From: Bacillota bacterium
GTDB taxonomy: Bacteria; Bacillota; Clostridia; Lachnospirales; Lachnospiraceae
DNA length: 64,000 nucleotides
Direction: 5' to 3'
Assembly (NCBI GenBank): GCA_023407575.1
Contig: JAEYLX010000068.1
Span: 1 to 64,000, forward strand
In this document: piece by piece, positions 1 through 8,841 of the stretch
Position numbering within the stretch: position 1 is the stretch's first letter
Layout: each line of letters begins with the position of its first letter
Notes under the pieces: generated by a model
What the model was told of the DNA's origin: nothing
Database searches by the model: none
The model's input: only the letters and a program-made list of their open reading frames with translations
Translations under genes and position numbers: made by a program

Positions 1-102
1 TTTTTAATATGCAAGTTAATTACAGGTACAAATTCCTAGGTTTATAATTATATTTAACTTGCTTAGATTCACCTTTAGGATTTACAGCGGGTTCTTTTAA
101 TG

Positions 103-131
103 TTACCATTAAACAGTTGATGAAATACAAT
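103..131 (+). promoter_or_regulatory. Candidate promoter of the LCP gene
   Basis: TTACCA (103-108) and TACAAT (126-131) are separated by 17 nt, 30 nt upstream of the LCP start codon. Two positions differ from the vegetative consensus, so this is a plausible but unproven sigma-A promoter. A small inverted repeat, TAATG/CATTA, overlaps the -35. Confidence 0.4.
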
Positions 132-160
132 ATGTAAATAGTAACCCCTAGGAGTGACCC

Positions 161-1366
161 ATGAATAACAATAATAAAAATAACAATGAACAAAACTATA
201 TTGATATCCCTAGCTTTATGAACAAAAAACCAACAGATGATTATTCCTTTATGACAGATCTTAATTCTTCCTTGTCTGATCAGGTAAATTCCTTTTATGA
301 AGAGGATCAAACTCCTCCAACCAGAAGACCAAATAGACCAAACAGAAAGAGAAAAAAGAAAAAGAAATTCTTAAAGGTTACATCGATTGTTCTTCTCATT
401 TTGGTCGCAATTGGTAGTTTACTTGTGTTTACCAAGCCTGGTAATCGCTTGATTATACAATTAGCCGGTAAATATATTTATAGCAATTTTCAATTTCAAG
501 CTACAAACGATGAGGAGGATGCGAATAAGCTAACGAAGCCGGTAATTAACATTCTCTTAATAGGTGTTGAAGAAATTGGTGGAGCTCAAAACACGGATTC
601 CATGATTATTGCCACAATGAACACCACGGATCATACTTTAAAGCTTACTTCTATCATGCGCGATATTTATGTTCAAATTCCTGGATATAACGATAACAAA
701 TTAAATTCTGCCTATCCAAAAGGCGGTATTGATTTGTTGTATGAAACTATAGAATTAAACTTTGGAGTCGACCTGGATGGCTATTGTCTTGTTAACTTTG
801 ATGTCTTCCAAACCATTATTGATAAAATCGGTGGCGTAGAAATTACACTAACCAAGAAAGAAGCAGAATATCTTAACTCTACCAATTACATATCCAAAAA
901 GTCAAATCGTCATATGGTGGAAGGAAAACAGCTTATGAACGGTAATCAAGCTCTTGGCTACTGCAGAGTACGTAAGGTTTCCACCGGAACTGAAAACAAT
1001 GACTTCGGCAGAACCCAAAGACAGAGAATAGTATTACAGGCAATTTATGACAAGGTAAAATCCAAGAACATTGTGAGCCTTGCTTTATTGATGAATAGTA
1101 TGCTGGCAGAGGCAAAAATTAAAACCGATATAACACAAGCAGAATTTAATACCTATCTGGAAGTTGCTGCAGGTCTTAAAGTAAAGAGCTTAGAAACACA
1201 TCGAATTCCTAGTGATGGCAGCTTTGAAAATGCATCTGTTCCAATCGGATCTAGAAATGTGTCTGTATTAAAAATAAAGGACTGGGAAGCTACCCGTCAA
1301 GAAATTGCGGAATTGATTAATGGCAAAACCATTACAGCAGATGTTAGCGGAGAAGTTAGTGAATAA
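161..1366 (+). CDS. LytR-CpsA-Psr (LCP) family cell-wall protein
   Basis: 401 aa. Members of this family transfer undecaprenyl-linked anionic glycopolymers to peptidoglycan on the outer face of the membrane. The cytoplasmic N-terminus is polar, with a basic Arg/Lys-rich run at about residues 55-69; a single membrane anchor follows at about 71-90, and the extracellular LCP domain covers about 129-300. Family landmarks are NTDS (144-147), the MRD motif (166-168) and a later RTQRQR segment. The start ATG has an AGGAG-type site 7-8 nt upstream. It is monocistronic, with a strong terminator downstream. The substrate polymer cannot be told from sequence; there are no teichoic or capsule genes next to it. 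Confidence 0.85.
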   Translation: MNNNNKNNNEQNYIDIPSFMNKKPTDDYSFMTDLNSSLSDQVNSFYEEDQTPPTRRPNRPNRKRKKKKKFLKVTSIVLLILVAIGSLLVFTKPGNRLIIQLAGKYIYSNFQFQATNDEEDANKLTKPVINILLIGVEEIGGAQNTDSMIIATMNTTDHTLKLTSIMRDIYVQIPGYNDNKLNSAYPKGGIDLLYETIELNFGVDLDGYCLVNFDVFQTIIDKIGGVEITLTKKEAEYLNSTNYISKKSNRHMVEGKQLMNGNQALGYCRVRKVSTGTENNDFGRTQRQRIVLQAIYDKVKSKNIVSLALLMNSMLAEAKIKTDITQAEFNTYLEVAAGLKVKSLETHRIPSDGSFENASVPIGSRNVSVLKIKDWEATRQEIAELINGKTITADVSGEVSE

Positions 1367-1397
1367 TCCCATGTTCTAATTAAATACATTTATTTAG

Positions 1398-1447
1398 AAA
1401 TAGAGTTGTTAATTGCTTACCTCGTGTAAGATTTAACAACTCTATTT
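1398..1447 (+). terminator. Terminator after the LCP gene
   Basis: A perfect 15-bp inverted repeat (arms 1398-1412 and 1433-1447), with a nested small hairpin in the loop and T-rich sequence at the 3' edge. It sits 31 nt after the LCP stop codon. Confidence 0.7.
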
Positions 1448-1601
1448 ACTTGTACGAATTCCCATACTTATAATATACATATTTTTCACGAAAACAATTA
1501 ACAAAAATATGAGTTACATTTGACCTATCTTTCAGATTATAAATGAAATAGTATTGTATAATAGAAGTGTAAGTTGGTTTATTTTATAAGGGAGATTGCC
1601 T

Positions 1602-2177
1602 ATGTATTTTTTCACACACCTTTATATGTCAGACATATTGTACCAGCACTTTAAAGATATAATTCACTTGAATCAAGCAGCATTTTCATATGGTAATATT
1701 AAGCCCGATTTACCCTGGAATAAACAAGGTCATCACACTTTAGAAAACTCTCTGCCATCCGTGTTACGTTTAAAAAGAAGCCTTGAAAAGGACGACTTAT
1801 CGTTGAAGCAGCTTTCCACTTCGCTGGGTGAATTGTGCCACTATTTATGCGATTTCTTTTGCTATTATCATTTAAATGAAGAAATTCACACTCGCCATTT
1901 ACAACATGCTATATATGAACTGCAACAACATGTCAGGCTTTTTCAAACTCATTATAATAAACGTTATAAAATTCGTGTGAAAGCCCATCCCTACAAGAAT
2001 GATATCGCCTCAATCATATTGTATTTACAGACAGAATATTTAGCACATCCACCAAGTATGATAAAAGATATTGATTACGCAATCTCAGCAGCTGTACTGG
2101 TGGGTGAAGCAATCATCAAAAACATAAAATGTCCTACCGTTTTTCAAGAAGAAAACCAAGTATTTAATTTATCTTAA
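1602..2177 (+). CDS. Zinc-dependent phospholipase C-like protein
   Basis: 191 aa. It resembles the zinc-dependent phospholipase C (PF00882-type) family: an early His (H6), GNIKPD at 31-36, HHTLENS at 44-50, and a helix GELCHYLCDFFCYYH at 76-90 holding several possible Zn ligands. There is no signal peptide, so a secreted-enzyme role is not supported. Related cytoplasmic proteins are common in Clostridia and mostly uncharacterised. An upstream TTG at 1596 is open in frame, but the GGAG at 1590-1594 is correctly spaced only for the ATG at 1602. It stands alone between two terminators. Confidence 0.6.
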   Translation: MYFFTHLYMSDILYQHFKDIIHLNQAAFSYGNIKPDLPWNKQGHHTLENSLPSVLRLKRSLEKDDLSLKQLSTSLGELCHYLCDFFCYYHLNEEIHTRHLQHAIYELQQHVRLFQTHYNKRYKIRVKAHPYKNDIASIILYLQTEYLAHPPSMIKDIDYAISAAVLVGEAIIKNIKCPTVFQEENQVFNLS

Positions 2178-2218
2178 TGAAAACCGCCAACCCTTCCTTT
2201 ATTATCTGTTTACAGACA

Positions 2219-2276
2219 TACTCCTGCTTTTTGACTGCGGATTAAATTCTGCATAAGGAAGGCAGGAGTATTTTTT
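2219..2276 (+). terminator. Terminator after the phospholipase-like gene
   Basis: A 9-bp perfect stem (2219-2227 with 2262-2270) closes a long loop and is followed by TTTTTTG. Confidence 0.7.
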
Positions 2277-2296
2277 GTTATTATTTCCATTTGCTA

Positions 2297-2376
2297 TTGA
2301 CATATATATCACGTTACGATATAATATATCACATGATGATATATCGAGTTTTGATACATCAAGCAGCGATGTATCA
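2297..2376 (+). promoter_or_regulatory. PadR promoter with three palindromic operators
   Basis: TTGACA (2297-2302) and TATAAT (2320-2325) are both perfect and 17 nt apart. Three inverted repeats are laid over it: TATATC-N7-GATATA (2305-2323) between -35 and -10, ATATATCA-N5-TGATATAT (2324-2344) across the start point, and TGATACATC-N7-GATGTATCA (2352-2376) in the leader. Their TATC/GATA arms are related. PadR repressors usually control their own operon, so these are probably operators. Confidence 0.65.
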
Positions 2377-2399
2377 TATAATAGAAAATGGAGGTTATT

Positions 2400-2723
2400 A
2401 TGGGTGATTATAAAGCATTTATTCCAATGAGTGAAACAGCCTACTATATTTTGCTATCCTTAATACAGGAGAGACATGGTTATGCCATAATGCAATATGT
2501 CAGTGAAATTACAAAAGAACGTATTAATCTTGGTCCCGGTACCCTTTACGGTACTCTGTCGAAACTTGAACAAGCAAAGCTTGTAGAAATGACAAGCGAA
2601 GAAAGCAAGCGCAAATATTATAAAATAACAAATGACGGTACACTTCTTTTGCAAGAGGAAGTTGAACGGTTAAAAGAATTATATAATAATGGTGTGGAGG
2701 TTTTAGATTATGGAGAAAAATAA
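2400..2723 (+). CDS. PadR family transcriptional regulator
   Basis: 107 aa. This is a small winged-helix repressor of the PadR-s1 type. The typical segments HGYAIMQYV (about 26-34) and GPGTLYGTLSKLE (about 45-57, recognition helix) are present, with a C-terminal dimerisation helix. The open frame can start at 2388, but that ATG overlaps the GGAGG at 2390-2394, which is correctly placed for the ATG at 2400. The downstream DUF2812 gene overlaps its last 14 bases, so the two are co-translated. It most likely represses this operon through the three palindromes upstream; the inducing signal is unknown. Confidence 0.85.
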   Translation: MGDYKAFIPMSETAYYILLSLIQERHGYAIMQYVSEITKERINLGPGTLYGTLSKLEQAKLVEMTSEESKRKYYKITNDGTLLLQEEVERLKELYNNGVEVLDYGEK

Positions 2724-3306
2724 GAAAGTTGTAAGGAAAACCTTTCTTCCTCATCAATACGAAAGAGAAGAGGAATTTCTCTCAAAGATGGCGAAAGAAG
2801 GTTGGACCTTTATCAAATTTCAAGGTGGCTTCCCTTCAAAGTATGAGTTTATACAAAGTGAACCCATAGACTACATTTATCAATTAGACTATGTAAAAGA
2901 GGAAGAAAACAACGATAGCTATCATCAATTATTTGCTGACGCTGGGTGGGAAGAGATATGTGAAAGCGATGGTATTTATAATGGTAAATGGTATTATTTT
3001 AGAAGATTGAGAAATGGCGGTAAAAATACTGCAATATTCACAGATAATGATTCAAAGGTACAACTCTATACTAAGCTTTTGCAAGACTATAGCCTTTTCT
3101 ATTTTATATTACTCCTGCTACAGTACAGTGGCTTCAGCACAGCAATAAAAGATCTCTTTCATATTGGTATCGCTTCCTTCTCTGATATTATGCTTTCCAT
3201 CCTTTTCGTGATATTTTTACTATTTAATATTGTATATATCACAATGATTATAGGTATTCTTATTAAAAGAAGGAAACTTGTTAGGGAAAGAGCTTATCGA
3301 CTATAA
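2710..3306 (+). CDS. DUF2812 membrane protein, partner of PadR
   Basis: 198 aa. The N-terminal part (about residues 10-125) matches the DUF2812 type: FLPHQYEREEEFLSKMAKEG followed by a GWTF segment, then a second half with WYYFRR. Two membrane helices follow at about 128-145 and 163-185, with a basic tail. DUF2812 proteins are very often encoded directly after a PadR repressor in Firmicutes, and their function is unknown. GGAGG lies 9 nt before the ATG, inside the end of padR. The pairing suggests a membrane stress or drug response module, which is inference. Confidence 0.75.
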   Translation: MEKNKKVVRKTFLPHQYEREEEFLSKMAKEGWTFIKFQGGFPSKYEFIQSEPIDYIYQLDYVKEEENNDSYHQLFADAGWEEICESDGIYNGKWYYFRRLRNGGKNTAIFTDNDSKVQLYTKLLQDYSLFYFILLLLQYSGFSTAIKDLFHIGIASFSDIMLSILFVIFLLFNIVYITMIIGILIKRRKLVRERAYRL

Positions 3307-3610
3307 GATAATATTCCTATGAGAAAAGTAGAAGAAATCTATGTTGCCTGCAGAGAGAACAATCGTTTCTATTAAGGCCTTAGAATAAGGTCCTAGAAAA
3401 GAATAATAGTCATTTTGCAATAATCTCTCTATCTGTATGTGTAATGATTCAATAATACTTTCATTACTTGATAATTAACAAGAACTGTGGTCAATTTTAT
3501 TATAAAAACTCCTAGATTGCTTTATTAGCAAACCTAGGAGTTTTCTATCATTTTAGTCTATATAGGTTATTAGAATTAGCCTCTGACTTTACTTAATAAA
3601 CAGCAAATAA
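3307..3610. other. Intergenic region between convergent genes
   Basis: About 300 nt between the DUF2812 gene and asnS. Apart from the terminator hairpin at 3505-3544 I see no open frame or recognisable element. Confidence 0.5.
3505..3544 (-). terminator. Terminator of asnS, possibly bidirectional
   Basis: Perfect 11-bp arms (AAAACTCCTAG at 3505-3515 and its complement at 3534-3544) carry A- and T-runs at the outer ends, so it can work in both directions. Confidence 0.75.
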
Positions 3611-5002
3611 TTATAAATCGCAATTACCAACAGTTCTAGGGAATGGAACTACATCTCTGATGTTACCCATACCGGTAAGGTACATTACAGTACGCTCAAA
3701 ACCAAGTCCAAATCCAGCATGTCTTGCGGAACCATACTTACGAAGGTCTAGATAGAATTCATAATCTTCTGCATTCAGCTTCATCTCTTCCATTCTCTTC
3801 ACAAGCTTATCGTAATTATCCTCTCTCTGGCTTCCTCCGATAATCTCACCAATTCCAGGAACCAATAAGTCCATTGCTGCTACTGTCTTGTTATCGTCGT
3901 TCATCTTCATGTAGAAAGCTTTGATATCCTTAGGATAATCGGTAACAAATACTGGCTTCTTAAATACCTGTTCGGTCAAATAACGCTCATGTTCCGTCTG
4001 AAGGTCACAACCCCAGGTAACTTTATAATCAAAGTTATCATTATTCTTGGTTAAGATTTCAATCGCTTCGGTGTAAGTAACATGTCCAAATTCAGAACTT
4101 ACTACATTTTGAAGACGCTCTAATAGTCCCTGATCAATGAATTGGTTAAAGAACTGCATCTCTTCTGGCGCATGCTCTAATACATAGTTGATTACATATT
4201 TCAGCATTCCTTCTGCCATTGCCATGTCATCTTGAAGATCAGCAAAAGCGATTTCTGGCTCAATCATCCAAAACTCTGCCGCATGACGCGTGGTGTTAGA
4301 ATTCTCTGCACGGAAGGTTGGTCCAAAGGTATATATATTTTTAAACGCCATAGCGTAGGTCTCACCATTTAACTGACCACTTACGGTAAGGTTCGTTTCT
4401 TTCCCAAAGAAATCCTGTGTCTTATCAAACTCACCTTCCTTGGTTCTTGGCAAGTTATTAAGGTCCAGGGTAGTTACTCTGAACATTTCACCTGCACCCT
4501 CACAATCACTGCCTGTGATGATTGGAGTGTGAACATAGACAAAGTCTCTATCCTGAAAATACTGATGAATGGCATATGCAATTAAGGAACGAACGCGGAA
4601 AACCGCTTGGAAAGTGTTAGTTCTTGCTCTTAAATGTGTCATGGTACGAAGAAATTCTAAGGTATGTCTCTTTTTCTGTAGTGGATAATCCGCTGTAGAA
4701 GTACCTTCCACAATAATTTCCTTTGCTTGTATTTCAAACGGTTGCTTTGCTTGTGGCGTAGCAACTAAATCACCTTTAATAATAATTGCTGATCCAACAT
4801 TCAGCTTTGATATGGTTGCAAAATTCTCTAAAGCATCATGATACACCACCTGAAGTGGTTCAAAATAGGTACCATCATTTACAACAATAAATCCAAAGGT
4901 TTTAGAATCACGAATACTTCTAACCCATCCACCAATTTCAACTGTATTGCCAATGTACTGTTCTTTGTTACGAAATAATTCTCTAATATCAATTAAATTC
5001 AT
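3611..5002 (-). CDS. asnS: Asparaginyl-tRNA synthetase
   Basis: 463 aa. It charges tRNA-Asn with asparagine. The N-terminal OB-fold anticodon domain (about 1-110) contains the VGGWVRSIRDSK-type strand; the class II core follows with motif 2 (FRAENSNTTRHAAEFWMIEP) and motif 3 (GLGFERTVMYLTG) near the C-terminus. The open frame extends seven codons further, but that extension contains the ribosome site (AAAGGAG), placed 8 nt from the ATG at 5002. The leader is only about 55 nt, too short for a T-box, unlike ileS and proS in this window. Confidence 0.95.
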   Translation of the reverse strand: MNLIDIRELFRNKEQYIGNTVEIGGWVRSIRDSKTFGFIVVNDGTYFEPLQVVYHDALENFATISKLNVGSAIIIKGDLVATPQAKQPFEIQAKEIIVEGTSTADYPLQKKRHTLEFLRTMTHLRARTNTFQAVFRVRSLIAYAIHQYFQDRDFVYVHTPIITGSDCEGAGEMFRVTTLDLNNLPRTKEGEFDKTQDFFGKETNLTVSGQLNGETYAMAFKNIYTFGPTFRAENSNTTRHAAEFWMIEPEIAFADLQDDMAMAEGMLKYVINYVLEHAPEEMQFFNQFIDQGLLERLQNVVSSEFGHVTYTEAIEILTKNNDNFDYKVTWGCDLQTEHERYLTEQVFKKPVFVTDYPKDIKAFYMKMNDDNKTVAAMDLLVPGIGEIIGGSQREDNYDKLVKRMEEMKLNAEDYEFYLDLRKYGSARHAGFGLGFERTVMYLTGMGNIRDVVPFPRTVGNCDL

Positions 5003-5063
5003 ACAGTAAACTCCTTTGTCCAAATAAATACTTCGTGTGATTTTTCACACTCAATCTATATCG

Positions 5064-5091
5064 ATTATAACATATCGTTATAATATTACAA
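5064..5091 (-). promoter_or_regulatory. Candidate asnS promoter with overlapping palindrome
   Basis: On the minus strand TTGTAA (5086-5091) and TATAAT (5064-5069) are 16 nt apart. A perfect palindrome, ATTATAAC-N5-GTTATAAT (5064-5084), covers the -10 and the spacer and could be an operator. No binding protein can be named. Confidence 0.45.
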
Positions 5092-5504
5092 GTACGTCAA
5101 AGCAGATCAAGTACCATCAAATAGTCTTCATTATTTGGCCTTAATTTAATAATAGAAGACCAACATAAGTTTAGCTACTAACCAATCACTAGATATATTT
5201 CTAGATATGTCAATTCATTCTCCGGGAGGTTCTTGTCTCCTTTTGGTAATCATTCTAATTCACCAATATACGATTGGTTATTTTAAAGTAAATATAGTAT
5301 AATCATATTATCAATAATATTTAATTTGTTAAGAACTTGAAATGTTCTCTGTTATTGATTATTGATAAGCAAAAACTAATATTCTGTTTGATAGGTGCTT
5401 ATCGTACAGATATCAATTATTTCATGTTATTTAGAATACCCAATCACCTAGCAATAATCTCTATCTGATGATTCAATTTCAGAAAAATGTATGGAGGAAA
5501 AATA
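5092..5504. other. Gene-free region upstream of the GNAT gene
   Basis: About 410 AT-rich nt without a convincing gene. A weak promoter candidate, TTGGTT-N18-TATAAT at 5274-5303, points toward the GNAT gene but lies 200 nt from it. A CTAGA/TCTAG inverted repeat is at 5189-5204. Confidence 0.3.
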
Positions 5505-6032
5505 ATGATTTATTATAATAAAGATAACTTAACTCTTCGTTCTATGGAAAAAAATGATATTGAATATTTAGCCCTTGGTTTTGCCGAGCAAGGTTGGAAT
5601 AAACCGCTTGAACAATTCCTTGAATATTATACGCAACAGATGAATAATGAAAAGTTAGTTATTATTGCTGAATTAAATGGAAATGTTGCTGGATATGTTA
5701 CATTACTTCCTTGTGCAAAAACAGGACCTTTTGCAAATAAAAACATACCTGAAATAGTTGATTTTAACGTACTGATTAAGTACCAAAAAAGAGGTATTGG
5801 TAACAAAATAATGGACATTACAGAGTATCTTGCTAAAAATATAAGTGATCATGTTTCCTTATCTGTGGGTTTACATAGTGGCTACGGGCCAGCACAGAGA
5901 ATGTATGTTAAGAGAGGCTATATTCCCGATGGCACAGGAGTTTGGTATTGTGATAAGCAATTGGAACCCTATTCTAAATGTGAAAATGATGATGAACTAA
6001 ATTTATACTTTCTTAAATCGCTTATTAATTAG
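5505..6032 (+). CDS. GNAT family N-acetyltransferase
   Basis: 175 aa. It has the acetyl-CoA-dependent GNAT fold: the V/I-D-F-N-V-L strand (about 86-92) leads into the acetyl-CoA loop KYQKRGIGNKIMD (about 94-106, the Q/RxxGxG/A type), and a late beta strand carries GYGPAQRMYVKRGY. Its length is normal for a single-domain enzyme. The substrate is unknown. The longest frame starts at 5487, but GGAGG (5493-5497) lies 7 nt before the ATG at 5505, so the shorter form is chosen. It is monocistronic. Confidence 0.8.
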   Translation: MIYYNKDNLTLRSMEKNDIEYLALGFAEQGWNKPLEQFLEYYTQQMNNEKLVIIAELNGNVAGYVTLLPCAKTGPFANKNIPEIVDFNVLIKYQKRGIGNKIMDITEYLAKNISDHVSLSVGLHSGYGPAQRMYVKRGYIPDGTGVWYCDKQLEPYSKCENDDELNLYFLKSLIN

Positions 6033-6338
6033 TAAAAAATACAGGATGGTATAGGCTTGCTTTACCGTATTTCATAATTACCAACGAAAACAAGAGATAG
6101 ACTAGCTAATTAATTAGTCTGTCTCTTGCTATTTAAATGATAAAAATCTGCTTTAGGTCTGTAATACTTAGATTATCGGTACCAAATGTGCATGCTTCAA
6201 GCCCAATACGTTTCTATGTTTCATTTATTGTAAGCCTTACTACCAATAATCTGTATGATAGGAAGCGTCGGTTATTTCTTCCATAAGCATTAATATACTT
6301 ATCCACACACTTCGTATCACAAGACTGTTATATCCACA
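6033..6338. other. Intergenic region with one hairpin
   Basis: A 14-bp stem (6091-6104 with 6115-6128, one mismatch) follows the GNAT gene and is a likely terminator, although its T-run is weak. The remaining 200 nt up to the PHP gene show nothing recognisable. Confidence 0.45.
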
Positions 6339-7055
6339 TTACCTCGATGTTATCCTCCTAAGGATATCTTCTTTCTTTCTGCTTGGACATTCTATAAAGT
6401 GAATTGCCTCATTAATATTACCCAACCTATGTGCATCAGAATTTGAAATGAGATTACATTGTTTCAGATAGGGATTTCGATTGACTATTTCCTCTTGGTG
6501 CGTTAAATTTGCAAGTTCTGCTGCCATAAAGTCTGAATCAGGTGGTACGAATCCAAGATTGGAAAGTAAACTGTTTGAATTCTTATCAAGGTGTGCCGGG
6601 ATATAGATACCTTGAAATTCCCTCATTAATACACCTAATTCTGAGAACGAGATCTCTGTGGCATTGATAAGCAAATACGGCTCCGTGCCTGTTACTTCCT
6701 CCAATTCATTATAAATCACCTGTTTACCAAAGACACTTTCTTTATTTTGAATTTTAATTAACTTGGAATAAACATAATTATCAAAGCTCATCGCAGCCTC
6801 TAAGTCTGCAAACAAGCATAGGGCATGAACCTCTTCAATCGTACAAAGTTCCATACCCGGTAGCGCTATTAGGTTGTAATTCTCTGCCCAGTGTAAAACC
6901 GCGGGACAGTTTTTACAGGAATTATGATCGGTCACTGCTATGATATCTAGCTCTTTAAGCGCAGCCATTCCAACTATATTAGCTGGTGTCATATCTTCAT
7001 CACCACAGGGAGAAAGGCAGGAATGAATATGAAGGTCGTAGGAAAACCTATGCAT
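6339..7055 (-). CDS. PHP-domain metal-dependent phosphoesterase-like protein
   Basis: 238 aa. The polymerase/histidinol-phosphatase (PHP) fold places metal ligands at HIH (9-11), DH (43-44), E69, H77, the AHLDKN segment and the C-terminal NSDAH motif; all are present. PHP proteins hydrolyse phosphoesters, and the substrate here is unknown. Extra cysteines (13, 17, 47, 50, 71, 80) are numerous for the family. It is the last gene of the leftward sensory-hydrogenase operon: its ATG overlaps the end of the DRTGG gene by 8 nt and has no own ribosome site, so it depends on translational coupling. Its conserved-looking place beside HydS suggests a signalling or nucleotide-processing output; that is inference. 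Confidence 0.8.
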   Translation of the reverse strand: MHRFSYDLHIHSCLSPCGDEDMTPANIVGMAALKELDIIAVTDHNSCKNCPAVLHWAENYNLIALPGMELCTIEEVHALCLFADLEAAMSFDNYVYSKLIKIQNKESVFGKQVIYNELEEVTGTEPYLLINATEISFSELGVLMREFQGIYIPAHLDKNSNSLLSNLGFVPPDSDFMAAELANLTHQEEIVNRNPYLKQCNLISNSDAHRLGNINEAIHFIECPSRKKEDILRRITSR

Positions 7056-7383
7056 TTAACTGTTGGTGAATAAGCAAAGCTGCTTCAAATATAGGGAGCT
7101 CCGTCTTATATACAGTAATTCCCTGCTCCTTTGCTTTGCTTAGCGCTGCTTCATCGAGGCTACTACCTTCCGCAAGGACAATACAAGCCGCATCTGCCAA
7201 AGTTCCGACAGCAAGTGTATTCATATTACCCATTACAGTTACCCATGCGGAATTTGCTGGCATTCTCCCCATTGCAATACTTAGCAAATCACAACAATAA
7301 GGTGTTACAATCTCCCTATCTTCATCATTTCCTTGATTCACTAGTAAAAATTCCTGCCTTTGCATTAAATTTTTAACCTTCAT
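7048..7383 (-). CDS. DRTGG-domain protein (copy 1)
   Basis: 111 aa. A single DRTGG-type domain, a fold also found in phosphotransacetylase N-termini and CBS-linked regulators. It lines up by eye with the other DRTGG protein of this operon (9294-9647): both start with a short helix, then a region with CCDLLSIAMGRM / GSDMMSDVLAYM and later a TVYKT/IVLLT strand. No catalytic residues are evident; a ligand-binding role is likely. The start is uncertain: ATG at 7395 is in frame but almost touches the AGAAAGG site, while 7383 matches the length of the paralogue. It overlaps the PHP gene. Confidence 0.7.
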   Translation of the reverse strand: MKVKNLMQRQEFLLVNQGNDEDREIVTPYCCDLLSIAMGRMPANSAWVTVMGNMNTLAVGTLADAACIVLAEGSSLDEAALSKAKEQGITVYKTELPIFEAALLIHQQLNA

Positions 7384-7481
7384 TCGAATCACCATGCCTT
7401 TCTAAATACCCACAAACTTTGTGCCATCGACACAGCATTTGCATAGTTAATTATATTTGCTCATAAGACATTTTAATTTGT

Positions 7482-8765
7482 TTATTTCTTAATATCTAGT
7501 TTCGATAATTCACCGGATAGCTTATGTATATAGTCCCTAAGAATATGGATGCAGTCCTGTTCATGGGCAACACCCCGGACAATATCTTCTGCCAATGCCT
7601 TACAGGTAGGTGCACCACAAGACCCGCAATCAAGTCCTGGGAACATCTTGCAAAGTTCTTCCACTCTTGCCATATTGTTAATACTTTCTTTCATATTCTT
7701 TCCTATATTGAATACTGGCTCATAATGTACATCACTTGTCCAGTGAGTACTCTCATCTCTAATTTGTTTTAAATGATTACAAGCAACTGGCAAATATTTT
7801 CTTAGCCTTTTCAGTTTTACCTTAGCCAGATACGGATTTTCTACGGTAAGGACTCCTCCCACGCAACCACCTGCGCAGGCATTTAATTCTATGAATTCCA
7901 ATTGATCGAACTTATCATCCTCTAAGTCTTCTAGAATTCGTATAACATTCTCTATGCCATCTGCCGCCAGATAGCTGTCAGAGAATAATCCTCCTGCTTC
8001 TCCGCCTGTAACCCCCCAGCCAATTCCTATTCGCCCTGAATTACTAAGCTCTTCCGTATCATCAATACTTTGCTTCATGAGAGGTAATAAAATAGGATAG
8101 ACTTCCTTCATAGCTAAGACTCCATCTATTTCACTATGGTCTACTCCAATGGTAGATTTTACTGCTGTAACCTTTGCTGGGCAGGGCGATATAAAAATAA
8201 TACCGATCTTCTCCCTGGGGAGTCCCGTTTTTTCCATAGCAATATCCTTAGCTTTTGAGGCTGCCAGGTCAACCGGGGCGCAGATCGGTAGCAAATGCTC
8301 TATTAAATTAGGAAATCTTACTTGAATAAGGCGCACCACAGAAGGACATGCCGTACTAATGATAGGCCATTTTTCTCTATGCTCCGATACATAAACTCTA
8401 GAAGCTTCCGATACTAACTCTGCAGCACTACTTACTTCATAGACGTCATCAAATCCCATTTTTTTTAAAGCTGATAAAACAATATTAACGTCCTCTAAAT
8501 GATTAAATTGTCCATATAAGGAGGGTGGCGGTAGTGCTACTGTGTATTCATATTTCTTCATGATTTCTGGTGAATCATAGGTAGCTTCTTTTGCGTGATG
8601 AGGGCAGATTCGAATACATTCTCCACAGTCAATGCAGAACTCTTTTGTAATTACGGCTTTTCCATTCCTTACTCTAATGGCTTGGGTTGGACAACGTTTA
8701 ATACAGTTGATGCAGCCCATACATAAGTCTTCTTTCAGATGTACTGAAGTAAAAAACTCCCCCAT
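7482..8765 (-). CDS. hydS: Putative sensory (group D-like) [FeFe] hydrogenase
   Basis: 427 aa. Two ferredoxin-type [4Fe-4S] motifs (C15,18,21,25 and C44,47,50,54) precede an H-cluster domain with degenerate signatures: STACPSVV at 137-144 (L1), SPCPAK at 193-198 (L2) and NACAGGCVGG at 295-304 (L3). The four expected H-cluster cysteines (140, 195, 297, 301) are kept, but Ala139 stands where catalytic enzymes have the proton-relay Cys. The C-terminus has an exact CX2CX4CX16C motif (380, 383, 388, 405), the extra cluster motif reported for group D sensory hydrogenases such as Thermoanaerobacter mathranii HydS. No PAS domain is fused. GGGAGG lies 7 nt from the ATG. It sits among signalling-type genes, so H2 sensing is more likely than bulk H2 turnover. 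Confidence 0.75.
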   Translation of the reverse strand: MGEFFTSVHLKEDLCMGCINCIKRCPTQAIRVRNGKAVITKEFCIDCGECIRICPHHAKEATYDSPEIMKKYEYTVALPPPSLYGQFNHLEDVNIVLSALKKMGFDDVYEVSSAAELVSEASRVYVSEHREKWPIISTACPSVVRLIQVRFPNLIEHLLPICAPVDLAASKAKDIAMEKTGLPREKIGIIFISPCPAKVTAVKSTIGVDHSEIDGVLAMKEVYPILLPLMKQSIDDTEELSNSGRIGIGWGVTGGEAGGLFSDSYLAADGIENVIRILEDLEDDKFDQLEFIELNACAGGCVGGVLTVENPYLAKVKLKRLRKYLPVACNHLKQIRDESTHWTSDVHYEPVFNIGKNMKESINNMARVEELCKMFPGLDCGSCGAPTCKALAEDIVRGVAHEQDCIHILRDYIHKLSGELSKLDIKK

Positions 8766-8841
8766 GCTCTTACCTCCCTAACCTACCTGATACTATAATT
8801 TCCTCTTAGAATATGATTGTTATAAAATTAACATTCAGAGC

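Noticed and set aside
20..310. 96-codon minus-strand frame over the LCP start
   Set aside because: Overlaps a well-supported start and promoter; no ribosome site.
5003..5091. T-box leader for asnS
   Set aside because: The leader from the candidate promoter is only about 55 nt and has no T-box sequence.
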